The notes: generated by a model not told the origin, from the letters alone. 64,000 bases of DNA from Sinobacterium caligoides (GCF_003752585.1 NZ_RKHR01000004.1:186001-250000); one strand, 5' to 3'; counted from the stretch's first letter, positions 33,750 through 42,564 are shown. Program-made: numbers and translations.

Positions 33750-34759
33750 CAGCGTTGATCCGCTAGGCCAACGCGCTTGACCAGCTCCGCGGCACGGGTC
33801 GCATAGCCCATCTCGTTATCGTACCAGGCATAGATTTTCAGCATTCGCTTGCCGACCATCATCGTGGATGGCGCATCGACGATCGTCGAGCGTTGATCCC
33901 CCTTGTAGTCAATCGATACCAAGGGTCGCTCCTCGTAGCCTAAAATTCCCTTCAGCTCACCTTCGCTAGCCGCCTTTAACAACTGATTGACCTCTTGCAC
34001 AGAACTATCACGCTCCAACACAAAGACAATATCGGTTAAGGAGGCGTTGGCGAGGGGTACCCGTACCGCATGACCGTCAATCTTGCCGGCTAGGCTGGGA
34101 AAGATTTCCACGATCGCCGTGGCCGAGCCAGTGCTTGTCGGTATTAACGACATACCGCAGGCGCGAGCACGGCGTAAATCCTTGTGCGGTGCATCCAATA
34201 TAGTCTGCGTGTTAGTCAAATCATGGATCGTCGTCATCAACACGCTTTCAATACCCAGCTCTCGCTCGATTACTTTAATAATTGGTGCCAGACAGTTGGT
34301 CGTACACGATGCCGCGGTGACAATGGGGTGGCATAATGGGGCAAAAATATCATCGTTTACGCCCACGACGATATTCGCGACGCCCTCCTCCTTCACCGGG
34401 GCAGACACCACAACGCGCTTCACCCCCTGTGCCAAATACGGCGCCAGCAACGCCTGCGTACGATGTACTCCCGTGGCCTCCAAGACGACATCACAAGCAG
34501 ACCAATCGACGGCATCGATCTCAGCAACACGGCTGCAAGCGATCACATGACCGTCAACCACAATACTATCTGCTGTCGATGTTACGTTATGTGGCCAAAT
34601 CCCTTGAACCGAGTCGAACTCGAGCAGGTGCGCCAGTGTCGCCGCATCGCCTGCCACATCGTTGATCTGCACAAAATCTAACTCTGGCCAATCGAAGGCG
34701 GCACGCAACGCCAAACGACCAATACGGCCGAAGCCATTAATCCCTACTTTAATCGTCAT
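33749..34759 (-). CDS. ArsJ-associated glyceraldehyde-3-phosphate dehydrogenase
   Basis: 336 residues, full family length. The NAD-binding motif GINGFGRIGR is at the N-terminus. The catalytic Cys152 lies in AASCTTNCLAP, with His179 following. The ASTTGA/SLIPTSTGSA and YDNEMGYATR motifs are also present. In ars operons this enzyme uses arsenate in place of phosphate to form unstable 1-arseno-3-phosphoglycerate, the ArsJ substrate. It lies between the ArsR fusion (62-bp gap) and arsJ (1-base overlap). It is probably a dedicated detoxification paralogue, with the glycolytic enzyme encoded elsewhere. Confidence 0.93.
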   Translation of the reverse strand: MTIKVGINGFGRIGRLALRAAFDWPELDFVQINDVAGDAATLAHLLEFDSVQGIWPHNVTSTADSIVVDGHVIACSRVAEIDAVDWSACDVVLEATGVHRTQALLAPYLAQGVKRVVVSAPVKEEGVANIVVGVNDDIFAPLCHPIVTAASCTTNCLAPIIKVIERELGIESVLMTTIHDLTNTQTILDAPHKDLRRARACGMSLIPTSTGSATAIVEIFPSLAGKIDGHAVRVPLANASLTDIVFVLERDSSVQEVNQLLKAASEGELKGILGYEERPLVSIDYKGDQRSTIVDAPSTMMVGKRMLKIYAWYDNEMGYATRAAELVKRVGLADQR

Positions 34760-34821
34760 TTAATTTCTCTTTTGCAAAAAGTTATTTATTTTTAAAATCA
34801 GCCGAGCACTGTGCCACACAC

Positions 34822-35562
34822 TTATCTCAGCGCCTTCAGTGCTAACAAAGGCTGCTTAATTAAGCCAATATTACCCATCCTCAGCGTTGCTAGAATATCG
34901 CCTACCCAGCTCGGAAGCTGATCGTTAAGTCGGTAATAGATCCATTGGCCTCGACGTTCCGTCAACAACAACCCCGACCTTTTTAGTGCCGCTAAATCCC
35001 GTGATATCTGCGGCTGAGAAACCACTAATACCGTCACAAGTTCACCGACACTCAGCGATTTTTCATCAATCAACAACATAAGAATTTTCAGCCTCAGTTC
35101 ACCACTCAACAGCTTCATTAACGCACCAACCTCAATTTCTGGCAGCGTATCTTTCTCGGCGAGTGGCGAAGTGTTCAGGCGAACAAACTGGTAAATTCGT
35201 CGCCGCAGCTGCAGAAAGACTTCCTCATGTCCGTTACTAAAGCTGTTCGGTGCTGGAAGATGCCAATGCAGAAACCCCTGGCACTGTGGCAGAACAGGGC
35301 AATCACGCTTCGCTCGATCACACAGCGTGATTAGTACATCGACGGCACTATTCTGGTAATCACTTAACGATTGACTCTGCAAACCTTCGCTATTGATGCC
35401 GTATTTTTTACAGACAGCATACACCTGCTCATCAATAGCCTTCGGTGCACTACCGGCGCTATAGGCCCTAAAGTGCTTAGCGTCGATATGACGCAACAAC
35501 ACCTCGGCCAGCTGTGAGCGCGACGCGTTACCGACACAGACAAACAACACGTTGATCATCAA
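34822..35562 (-). CDS. LMW-phosphatase/ArsC-like domain fused to an ArsR/SmtB regulator
   Basis: 246 residues. Residues ~3-130 form a low-molecular-weight phosphatase/arsenate-reductase-like domain with the P-loop CVGNASRS (Cys9-x5-Arg15). Residues ~143-225 are an ArsR-type winged helix (LMKLLSGELRLKILMLLIDEKSLSVGELVTVLVVSQPQISRDLAALKRSGLLLTERRGQWIYYRL). The alpha-3 ELCVCDL cysteine pair of classic As(III)-sensing ArsR is absent (ELVTVLVVS), and the winged-helix part has no Cys at all. Any effector binding may therefore involve the phosphatase-like domain, for example arsenate in the Cys9 P-loop (inference). It is first in the operon and likely autorepresses through the dyad at 35592-35611. 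A second ATG three bases later is equally possible. Confidence 0.9.
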   Translation of the reverse strand: MMINVLFVCVGNASRSQLAEVLLRHIDAKHFRAYSAGSAPKAIDEQVYAVCKKYGINSEGLQSQSLSDYQNSAVDVLITLCDRAKRDCPVLPQCQGFLHWHLPAPNSFSNGHEEVFLQLRRRIYQFVRLNTSPLAEKDTLPEIEVGALMKLLSGELRLKILMLLIDEKSLSVGELVTVLVVSQPQISRDLAALKRSGLLLTERRGQWIYYRLNDQLPSWVGDILATLRMGNIGLIKQPLLALKALR

Positions 35563-35575
35563 GGTACCCTATTAA

Positions 35576-35622
35576 TTCAAGGCTATAGAGTATATAACAA
35601 TTAAGTTATATGCAATAAGCTC
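35576..35622 (-). promoter_or_regulatory. ars operon promoter with ArsR dyad operator
   Basis: ATATAAC (35592-35598) and GTTATAT (35605-35611) form a perfect 7-bp inverted repeat with a 6-nt spacer, the usual look of an ArsR site. On the minus strand, TTGCAT then TATACT about 15 bp later form a plausible promoter overlapping the dyad, 30-55 bp from the regulator's start. This fits simple autorepression. Confidence 0.7.
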
Positions 35623-36014
35623 ACTTTAAATCAAAGCGATACGAGCGTTACATTAAAGGGAAGCCCGCTATGCTATCGAGCACACGCGAGAAAGACCAAG
35701 TGATAAACCCACTGGCTAATGATTATTTTCCTCCGCCTCCCCTAAAAACAGCCACAGTAAAATTAACGACAGACGCTTCTCTATTCCCGCCTATTTATCC
35801 CATGGGGTAAACACACGAACACCAGCAGGAAGGCTTTTAAACGATCATCTAAGAGTAACAGCCGGTATTAAGACAAAAACTCCTCCCCCTACACCGGGTG
35901 AAAAGCTGTGCTAGCTTTAATAGTGAGTAACTGGTTTTTCTGCACAAGCTGTAGCTGCCCAGCAACACTCTTTTGCGCATTCAAAACGGGCCTCACTTCT
36001 GTCTGGAGTATAAT
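35623..36014. other. intergenic region before the TolC-family gene
   Basis: Part of a 452-bp gap between the ars operon start and the TolC-family gene. Apart from the ars operator and the GGAG Shine-Dalgarno near 36005, no ORF, repeat or clear terminator is seen. Confidence 0.4.
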
Positions 36015-37502
36015 ATGTCTCGACACAGCCCTCTGCTGACAACAACTACCTTCCCGTATCGGTTAAAACCACTCTGCTGTCTTACCGCCCCATCGTTGCT
36101 GCTAGCCTTGGCGATTCCTTTAGCCAGCGCCGATACCATGACCCAGGCGGTATTATTTGCCCTAGAGGACCATCCGACGATCCAGGCCAGCATTGATGAG
36201 CGCAAAGGCATTAAGGCCCGCGTTCGAGATGCCCGCGGAGGTTACTACCCACGTCTCGATTTTGATGGCAACTATGGTAGAGAGCGCTCCAGCAATCCCA
36301 GTACTCGCGCCTTGGAAGCGAATGCAGGCCATCATAACGTCTACCTCGATAGGCAAGAATCACGACTCTCGTTAACCCAGCTGCTGTTCGATGGCGGCCG
36401 CGTCTCCAACCGCGTCGATACTCGTCAGGCTCAGCTCGAGCTTGCCGACGTTCGCCTAGAGGCAACGAAGGAAGGCATTATCCTGCAGGCTATCGAAGCC
36501 TACTTCGATGTATTACGTCGTGATGAAATTGTCAAAACCAGCCAGTCACACCTTCGTTACCAACAGGATCTCGTCGACAAGATCAAACGTAAATCGGCAC
36601 AGGGCGTCGCTCGTAAGATTGATGCCCGCCAAGTAGAGGGGCGTCTAGCCCTTGCTCGCAGCGAGTATGATCGTACTGTCGGTGATTTAACCGATGCCCA
36701 GTCGAGCTATGAGCGAGTCATTGGCCGCCCCCCTTCCGGACTCGAGGAAGCAACGGCCATCGATCAGAGCTTAGTCCCTCGAGACAATGCCACCGCACTC
36801 AGGATGGCTATGGTCGACAGTCCCATCATCAACAGCATTCAAGCCGAGATCGATGTGGCTAAGAATGAATACGAAGAGACTAGAGCCAACTACTGGCCCA
36901 CCTTCGAGCTTGAACTCAGTGGTACAGAGAATTACGATCTCGATGGAGTCCCCGGGCGTAACCACGACGCTCAAGCTCGCCTCAACGTTCGCTACAACCT
37001 CTACAATGGTGGTTCAGACCGCGCGAAGGTACTCGCCGCCCTGGAGAATATGAACCGACAGAAAGACCTACTACTCGATAGCAAACGAAAACTCACTGAG
37101 GATATCCGGCTCGCTCGCACCGCCTACGAGGTTGCTTTAAAGCGCGAAGCCTCACTGCGTGAATACGCGATTTCTGCCAAAGAAGTCCGCGAGGGGTACG
37201 AGGCGCAATACGGTATTGGCCAGCGCAGCCTGCTTAACTTGCTCGATGTTGAAGCCGAGCAATACCGTGCCCACATCGCTCATATCAATGCTCAATACGC
37301 CAGCTACTATGCACCTTATCGCATCCTCAACAGTACCGGCACGCTGTATGAGTACTTCATCCGTAACGAAGAAACACAAGTGGCCGTCAGCGAGCCCGCT
37401 GTGGATAACAATAATACCCAGACAACAGAAAGCATCGATCTAAGTGACAACACATTAAGTGAGGAAGGGTTTAATAGCGACAAAGAAGAAAGTAGCAACT
37501 GA
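36015..37502 (+). CDS. TolC-family outer membrane efflux/secretion channel
   Basis: 495 residues from the ATG at 36015, chosen because GGAG lies seven bases upstream and a signal peptide follows (cleavage after ASA, ~residue 39). An in-frame ATG 14 codons earlier lacks a Shine-Dalgarno. Two outer-membrane efflux protein repeats are visible, with long helical segments; typical core motifs are SLTQLLFDGG, EAYFDVLRRDEIVKTSQ and YEAQYGIGQRSLLNLLDVEAE. The tail is Asp/Glu/Ser-rich. The pattern resembles LapE/AggA-type channels of type I adhesin export. It could therefore export the giant adhesin, although no ABC transporter or membrane fusion protein is adjacent. The pairing is inferred; a role in drug efflux is the alternative. 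Confidence 0.9.
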   Translation: MSRHSPLLTTTTFPYRLKPLCCLTAPSLLLALAIPLASADTMTQAVLFALEDHPTIQASIDERKGIKARVRDARGGYYPRLDFDGNYGRERSSNPSTRALEANAGHHNVYLDRQESRLSLTQLLFDGGRVSNRVDTRQAQLELADVRLEATKEGIILQAIEAYFDVLRRDEIVKTSQSHLRYQQDLVDKIKRKSAQGVARKIDARQVEGRLALARSEYDRTVGDLTDAQSSYERVIGRPPSGLEEATAIDQSLVPRDNATALRMAMVDSPIINSIQAEIDVAKNEYEETRANYWPTFELELSGTENYDLDGVPGRNHDAQARLNVRYNLYNGGSDRAKVLAALENMNRQKDLLLDSKRKLTEDIRLARTAYEVALKREASLREYAISAKEVREGYEAQYGIGQRSLLNLLDVEAEQYRAHIAHINAQYASYYAPYRILNSTGTLYEYFIRNEETQVAVSEPAVDNNNTQTTESIDLSDNTLSEEGFNSDKEESSN

Positions 37503-37564
37503 TCACCGAGAGCCAGCACAGCTCTATATCAAGATCAATCACTCAGGTAACGCTCGATGCTAGC

Positions 37565-37584
37565 AGCGGCGTATAGCCGCCGCT
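37565..37584. terminator. hairpin between convergent genes
   Basis: AGCGGCG and CGCCGCT pair around a 6-nt loop between the TolC-family stop (37502) and the stop of the lipoprotein operon (37605). No T-tract, so efficiency is uncertain. Confidence 0.4.
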
Positions 37585-37604
37585 ACCGACAACGACCGGG
37601 TAAA

Positions 37605-38669
37605 TTACTGCCCTGGAGTCATCAACTGATAAATATAACCAGGCAACTGGCTATCAAGCTTTTCCGATAAGCGCTGCTGCAGCATTGCCTCGCTCTGGGC
37701 AGAGACTTTAAACGGCCAGCTCTTATTGGCGATAACCGTCCCCGCCTCAATCACGCTAAGCTGGATGTTGCCACGCAGCCAATACCAACCTTGCTTACGC
37801 TCGGCCCTGCCCGCAGGCAGCGCAAGACTCAACTCATACTGACTATTAGCACCCTGTGCCAAACCCACCTTGGCAATAGCTGCCTGCAACGCCGTCTGCG
37901 CAGACTGATCTCTTCCCGTACCGGCAACAGTAATCTGCGATAGGCCCTGACGGATCATCGTCTCGAGATCATCTGCACTGTATTTTGCGCTGATCCCCGT
38001 TCCGGTCAACACGCGTAGGTTGTTGTTGTCATTGGCGCGAGCCACTTGTCGCTGACGTGCCTGCTCGAGCGCTGACAGTGCTGCAAAGACATTAGGAGCA
38101 TCGTTACGTGCGTAATCCACTGCTCGCTGCGCATTCTGGTCCGCAGCACGAATCTGCTGACTAAACATCGACACGGCAGGTGCCTTTTCCAACACGGCTA
38201 AACTATGTTGTAAGCCACCCTCTTCTGACTGCCAACGCTCTGCAATCTTCGCCCCGCGCAGTTGCTGTTGAGCATCAGTGCTGACGAAACGGGAGACCTC
38301 CTGCTTGTTTTCGACAACACGGTGCATACCGCCCTGACCGTCAGACTGCTGCCCCACTATCGCTGAACTAAAATCCAAGCTCCTATCCGCTACCGACACC
38401 TCAAACACTTTAGCCAAGTTAGCCAGTGCCCGGTTATCGGACACACTGCGAGTAGTGCCTTCGCCCTGAGCGATGAGGTAGACCGCGTCTGGGTAGTTAG
38501 CATCGGCGCCATCCAGCCACTTAGGTGCTCCCCCTGTACTACTGCTACAGCCTGCAAGTACTGCCGAGGTCGCGAGCAATGCCCAGGAAAGCGTCTTCTT
38601 CATTGCGCTGAGATTCTTCATCCGAAAAAATGACTGGGAGGCGAGTGGTAAAGCTGTGATATTTAGCAT
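37605..38669 (-). CDS. LPP20-family lipoprotein (last gene of lipoprotein operon)
   Basis: 354 residues. A lipobox LAGC follows the hydrophobic stretch MKKTLSWALLATSAV, so it is a lipoprotein. The upstream ATG at 38669 is preferred because it shares a base with the previous stop (TAATG) and has AAGGA six bases upstream; internal ATGs at 38621 and 38603 would give a more standard signal peptide. The mature part begins PKWLDGADANYPDAVYLIAQGEG...DNRALANLAKVFEVSV, typical of LPP20. It is probably surface- or periplasm-facing in the outer membrane. Function is unproven; the operon pairs it with an LpoB-like protein and another LPP20 protein. Confidence 0.8.
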   Translation of the reverse strand: MLNITALPLASQSFFRMKNLSAMKKTLSWALLATSAVLAGCSSSTGGAPKWLDGADANYPDAVYLIAQGEGTTRSVSDNRALANLAKVFEVSVADRSLDFSSAIVGQQSDGQGGMHRVVENKQEVSRFVSTDAQQQLRGAKIAERWQSEEGGLQHSLAVLEKAPAVSMFSQQIRAADQNAQRAVDYARNDAPNVFAALSALEQARQRQVARANDNNNLRVLTGTGISAKYSADDLETMIRQGLSQITVAGTGRDQSAQTALQAAIAKVGLAQGANSQYELSLALPAGRAERKQGWYWLRGNIQLSVIEAGTVIANKSWPFKVSAQSEAMLQQRLSEKLDSQLPGYIYQLMTPGQ

Positions 38670-40189
38670 TACGGTTCCTTATAACTATAAATTTGCTGGG
38701 CCACGGAGGGACAGAAGAGTAGCGAGGTTTTTCCCGCCTCGAGATCTACCGTCGCGTATTTTTTTAACATTTGCACCTCGGGCGTTGGCGGCCGCGGTAC
38801 TTGTTGCTGAGACTGCTGGCCTTGAGCCCGCTGTTGCATGCCCTGCTGACCTTGCGCCCGCTGTTGCATGCCCTGCTGACCTTGCGCCCGCTGCTGCATG
38901 CCATACTGGGATTGAGTTTGTTGCTGCCTTTGCGCCCTGCTAACCTTAGCGGGCGCCCCTGAGACCGCGTCCCATCGTGGCACCCCCCCTGGCTTTGACA
39001 ACACAAGCTGTCGCCCTCGTAACTCAATATCATAGCGCCCAGGTGGCACCTCTAATCGGGCGACCTGGATCGTCGCTGGTAACATGTTCCAACTACGTAC
39101 ATCCGCTTGCTCACTAACGGTAGTGGCAATATTGAGGATAGCAGCTGCGATGCCCGAGTCATCTTGCCTCTGTGCGTGCTGAATAGCCATGTGCTTCGCC
39201 ACCATGCGCGCCATCGCTCTAGCGTAGATTGCTTTACTCTCGGTGCTCAAATCTGCTCGCACCAGCTTCTCCACATCGTCCAGCGGCTGCGTCTGTGTGC
39301 GCCGACCTGCAATATCAATCACCAGGGACGGTGTACGAGGGTAATGATCACGATAGTACGGCAGTGCTAAGGCGATGTTTTCTCTCAGATCCGGCACAAA
39401 AACAGACAAAGAACGCTGCTCTTTGTGCGAAACCACCTCCCCCCAATACAGCACAGTCAATGAAGCTTTGCCCCGGTCTCGAGCGGCCAAACGATAACCG
39501 AAGGCCTTCTGATAACGTCGATGCTCATCACGTAGCCCTAGCTGGCTAGTCATATAAAGCAGGCTATCACTCAATGCTTTTGGTACTGGCAAATGATTAC
39601 GCTGATGTACCTTATAGGCGCGGCGATAACTGATCATCGCGTTATCAGGCTCGCGATTAAGTTCATACACTAAACCGGACAAATACTGAGTACTCGCCAC
39701 CCAACCGGATATACTATCGTGCTGTGGCAGTGACTTCTCAATCACATTAGCCTGTAGCACCTCAACCCTAGCCGCCCCAATATCACCTAGCATGAGGTAA
39801 TCAACAATCAACAACTGCTGCAGCAGCATCCTCTCACTGGGCGTACTATCATAACTGCGCACCGCCTCATTAACGGTCACCGCACCTATGTTTTCACTGA
39901 CACTGATTGCCTGCAGCTCGGCGATCACCCTCTTCGCTTTCTGTAACGATTCGACACTTTCAGCAAAGTCACCCACGTAACTCTGCAACAGCCCTAGATT
40001 GAGTTGATATTGTGCGTAGTCCCGATTCGCCGGGGAGTCTTTTTCCAACTCATGCAAAACGTTATAAACATCGCCTTGCTGTAAATCCTCTGCCAAATCA
40101 TTACTTCGATGCTGTGCGACACACCCCGATAGCAGTAACAATAGTAGCAGCGATAAAAAAGCCCCTGAGCGGGGCTTAAATACAATCAT
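38669..40189 (-). CDS. COG3014-like TPR lipoprotein with Gln-rich repeats
   Basis: 506 residues. The signal peptide has a poly-Leu core and lipobox LSGC (Cys23). The middle is helical and TPR-like (YAQYQLNLGLLQSYVGDFAESVESLQKAKRV..., GLVYELNREPDNAMISYRRAYKV). Near the C-terminus a 10-residue unit, GMQQRAQGQQ, is repeated about three times, encoded by 30-bp repeats. It overlaps the next gene by one base and follows the LpoB-like gene after 33 bp. The domain resembles COG3014 proteins that co-occur with LPP20 and LpoB-like lipoproteins. It may be a scaffold of an envelope complex (inference). Confidence 0.82.
   Translation of the reverse strand: MIVFKPRSGAFLSLLLLLLLSGCVAQHRSNDLAEDLQQGDVYNVLHELEKDSPANRDYAQYQLNLGLLQSYVGDFAESVESLQKAKRVIAELQAISVSENIGAVTVNEAVRSYDSTPSERMLLQQLLIVDYLMLGDIGAARVEVLQANVIEKSLPQHDSISGWVASTQYLSGLVYELNREPDNAMISYRRAYKVHQRNHLPVPKALSDSLLYMTSQLGLRDEHRRYQKAFGYRLAARDRGKASLTVLYWGEVVSHKEQRSLSVFVPDLRENIALALPYYRDHYPRTPSLVIDIAGRRTQTQPLDDVEKLVRADLSTESKAIYARAMARMVAKHMAIQHAQRQDDSGIAAAILNIATTVSEQADVRSWNMLPATIQVARLEVPPGRYDIELRGRQLVLSKPGGVPRWDAVSGAPAKVSRAQRQQQTQSQYGMQQRAQGQQGMQQRAQGQQGMQQRAQGQQSQQQVPRPPTPEVQMLKKYATVDLEAGKTSLLFCPSVAQQIYSYKEP
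38821..38910 (-). repeat. three 30-bp tandem repeats (GMQQRAQGQQ)
   Basis: Three consecutive 30-bp units lie at 38821, 38851 and 38881. The first two differ at one base; the third carries several changes. They encode a Gln/Arg/Met-rich stretch in the COG3014-like lipoprotein and are prone to in-frame expansion or contraction. Confidence 0.9.
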
Positions 40190-40222
40190 AAAGTAACCAT
40201 TAATAACTGGTTAAAAGACAGT

Positions 40223-40828
40223 TTAATAACGTAGTTTACTGTTTGAAACGAACTTCTTCAGCTTCTTCTGGCCAATCCAAACTTTGCGGTTATCTGCCAT
40301 GCTAATTAAGGTTAAATCAACTTGATAAAAGCGCACTTGATCACTGTTGTTAGAGTCAATAATGGTATTGATCTGTCCCTTCAGCATAAAGTCGGCACCA
40401 CGCTCACGACCGGCAGCATTACGAGTATCTTCAGTTGAATTCAAATCTTGATCAATACGCTCACCGCGGATTTCATCACGCTCTCCACTCGAGGCAACAA
40501 ATTCTACGCGACCAGAGTTGATCAACTCACGCTCCATCTCGTTAACGAAGGTCTTGGTATTGATATGTTCGTGGCTGAGGTTTTTAATCTGACCAACAAT
40601 AACCGCTGGCTGACGACCACTCTTTGCCGTGTAGTTTGAAATCCACGGACGCGATAGCACGTCGGCGATCATCTCTTCCGCCACCATTTGTGAGTCACTA
40701 TCGTTCCAAGCGCCACTTAAGTCGACCACTTCACCCGCATCCATTCGCTTCACCGAAGTCGAGCCACAGCCAGTGAGTAGGCCCGATACCAGCATTACAC
40801 CGGCGAATAGCTTTAAATAGTTTGTCAT
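40223..40828 (-). CDS. lpoB: LpoB-like penicillin-binding protein activator lipoprotein
   Basis: 201 residues with a signal peptide and lipobox LTGC (Cys21). The mature domain resembles the LpoB/YcfM fold: MVAEEMIADVLSRPWI, AVIVGQIKNLSHEHINTKTFVNEMERELINSGRVEFVAS, RERGADFMLKGQINTI and YQVDLTLISMADNRKVWIGQKKLKKFV. In E. coli LpoB activates PBP1b from the outer membrane. The start ATG overlaps the previous stop (TAATG). The neighbours differ from the E. coli ycfM locus, so the PBP partner is uncertain. Confidence 0.87.
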   Translation of the reverse strand: MTNYLKLFAGVMLVSGLLTGCGSTSVKRMDAGEVVDLSGAWNDSDSQMVAEEMIADVLSRPWISNYTAKSGRQPAVIVGQIKNLSHEHINTKTFVNEMERELINSGRVEFVASSGERDEIRGERIDQDLNSTEDTRNAAGRERGADFMLKGQINTIIDSNNSDQVRFYQVDLTLISMADNRKVWIGQKKLKKFVSNSKLRY

Positions 40829-41382
40829 TACTTATTTTCCTTCACGAAACGATCGAACTGTAAGTTGGCATCTTTAATAAACTGCGCTTTCACACCTTCA
40901 CTCAAGTTGGCGGCACGCTTAATAGCATCCTCCAACTGATCTAGGTCCATCTCAGCGGCAGAGTAGATATCACCGGTATCGCGATTACGCCAGCGACCAA
41001 TAATTTTCACGCCTTTCAGAGCTAACTGTGTCTGTGTATTGATTTCACGGTTAACGAGGCTATTAGCAACACCGCCACTCGCAGAAGTGTAGTCACCGCT
41101 CTGTGCATCAACAGAGGTCGATAGGATACGCGCTACTTCAGCACGAGCACGATTATCAGCGACAGATTTTTGCAGGGATTCATCGCCTACTTGAGCTGAC
41201 ATACCCACGCCGTGAATCAATCGGCCATCATCGCTGCTGATTGCCTGAGTACCTTCATTGACCCAGTCTGGCGCGCCTTTTATGTAAAGATCGCTATCAA
41301 TCTTGGTTTCACTCGAACAAGCGACAAGAAACATCGCCACTGCAGCGCTAGCCACCAAACGTAAAAACATTTTATTCATCAT
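40828..41382 (-). CDS. LPP20-family lipoprotein (first gene of operon)
   Basis: 184 residues with a signal peptide and lipobox LVAC followed by SSETK. The mature part (GAPDWVNEGTQ...GRLIHGVGMSAQVGDESLQKSVADNRARAEVARILSTSV...GRWRNRDTGDIYSAAEMDLD) matches the LPP20 pattern. It is a shorter relative of the last gene of the same operon. First of four lipoprotein genes, joined to the LpoB-like gene by a one-base TAATG overlap. Start MM is ambiguous by one or two codons. Confidence 0.83.
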   Translation of the reverse strand: MMNKMFLRLVASAAVAMFLVACSSETKIDSDLYIKGAPDWVNEGTQAISSDDGRLIHGVGMSAQVGDESLQKSVADNRARAEVARILSTSVDAQSGDYTSASGGVANSLVNREINTQTQLALKGVKIIGRWRNRDTGDIYSAAEMDLDQLEDAIKRAANLSEGVKAQFIKDANLQFDRFVKENK

Positions 41383-41698
41383 CCAAAGTCCGTAGAGGTT
41401 ACGCCATCAAATATAGCCCGTTCACTCAACCGATTAAAGTAGTCGGTGTTTATCCTTTTGTTTGAACAGGGGTAAAGTATAAGCTTAGTTGACGATCATC
41501 AAGTATTTTAACGTTTTCGATACGATATATGCATCACGAGCCATCGAGCATAGATAAACCAAAATCGTGATAGCGCTGTCACAACAAACCCTTAGCTTCT
41601 CTATCAGCAAGCTATTTCAACCGCACTGCGTCCTTGTTAGAATTGCAGGCCTTTAGCCTGTGACAAACGCTCTGCATGAGAGCAACAAGGGTCTCAAC
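41383..41698. other. divergent promoter region, lipoprotein operon / mscS
   Basis: No ORF. It contains a near-palindrome TTGACGATCATCAA (41489-41502) that could be an operator. Both promoters should lie here but I could not assign them. Confidence 0.4.
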
Positions 41699-42538
41699 AT
41701 GAATGAACTAGTAGAAAATGAGATGGCTTACTTAAGTGAGGCCTACAACGATATCATCGCCTTCGCCGTCGAGTATGGCTTTCAAGTCATTGGCGCCATA
41801 CTGATTCTGATCATCGGTGTGCTCATCGCCAACTGGATCAGCCGAGTGCTCACCCGCTTTCTCGACAGTAAGGATATTGACACCACTTTTAGCCGCTTCA
41901 TCGCCAACGTGGTGAGAGTCATCGTGTTGTTTTGCTTCGCCATCATCGCCCTCGGCAAGTTTGGCGTCAGTATTACCCCCTTCGTTGCCGCTATTGGTGC
42001 TATCGGTCTCGGCGCCGGATTGGCCGTTCAAGGCTTACTATCAAACTATGCAGCAGGCCTCTCAATCATCCTCACTCGCCCCTTCAAGATTGGTGACACT
42101 ATCGTTGTCTACGGTTGTACCGGGCAAATCGTCGATATCAAGCTAGCCTCGACGTTGTTAGAAACCGAAGACAAAGAGCTGATTACCATCCCCAACCGTC
42201 ATGCCGTTGGCGAGGTATTACAAAACACCTTTGAGCATAAGATGGTGGAAACGACACTACACATCAGCGCCAAGGACGACCCTCGCCAGGCAATCCAACT
42301 GATCAAAACCTGCCTAGAGGAGGTTGAAGATATTGCCAGTGAACCTATGGCCCAGGTTGGTATCGAAGCGTTCAACGAGGGTACACTCTGTATCGGTGTG
42401 CGCTGCTGGGTACCCACTAAACGCTACTATCAAGAAAAGTTTCGAATCAACCTGGCGATCTATAGCGCGCTGAAAGAGCAAGGTATTACCCTAGCCGCGC
42501 CACAACAGACGGTGACATTGGCAAACGATAAGCACTAA
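41699..42538 (+). CDS. mscS: small-conductance mechanosensitive channel MscS
   Basis: 279 residues from the ATG at 41699 (AAGGG upstream); the frame also has a GTG at 41660 without support. Three N-terminal membrane segments are seen at ~20-45, ~60-85 and ~90-125. The third is the pore helix, with the Gly/Ala-rich IGAIGLGAGLAVQGLLSNYAAGLSI. The beta domain (FKIGDTIVVYGCTGQIVDI...TIPN) and the C-terminal alpha/beta domain follow. Length and layout match E. coli MscS (286 aa). It releases solutes on osmotic downshock at the inner membrane. Confidence 0.93.
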   Translation: MNELVENEMAYLSEAYNDIIAFAVEYGFQVIGAILILIIGVLIANWISRVLTRFLDSKDIDTTFSRFIANVVRVIVLFCFAIIALGKFGVSITPFVAAIGAIGLGAGLAVQGLLSNYAAGLSIILTRPFKIGDTIVVYGCTGQIVDIKLASTLLETEDKELITIPNRHAVGEVLQNTFEHKMVETTLHISAKDDPRQAIQLIKTCLEEVEDIASEPMAQVGIEAFNEGTLCIGVRCWVPTKRYYQEKFRINLAIYSALKEQGITLAAPQQTVTLANDKH

Positions 42539-42564
42539 GACATCCCGTATCCCGCTATATTGAT

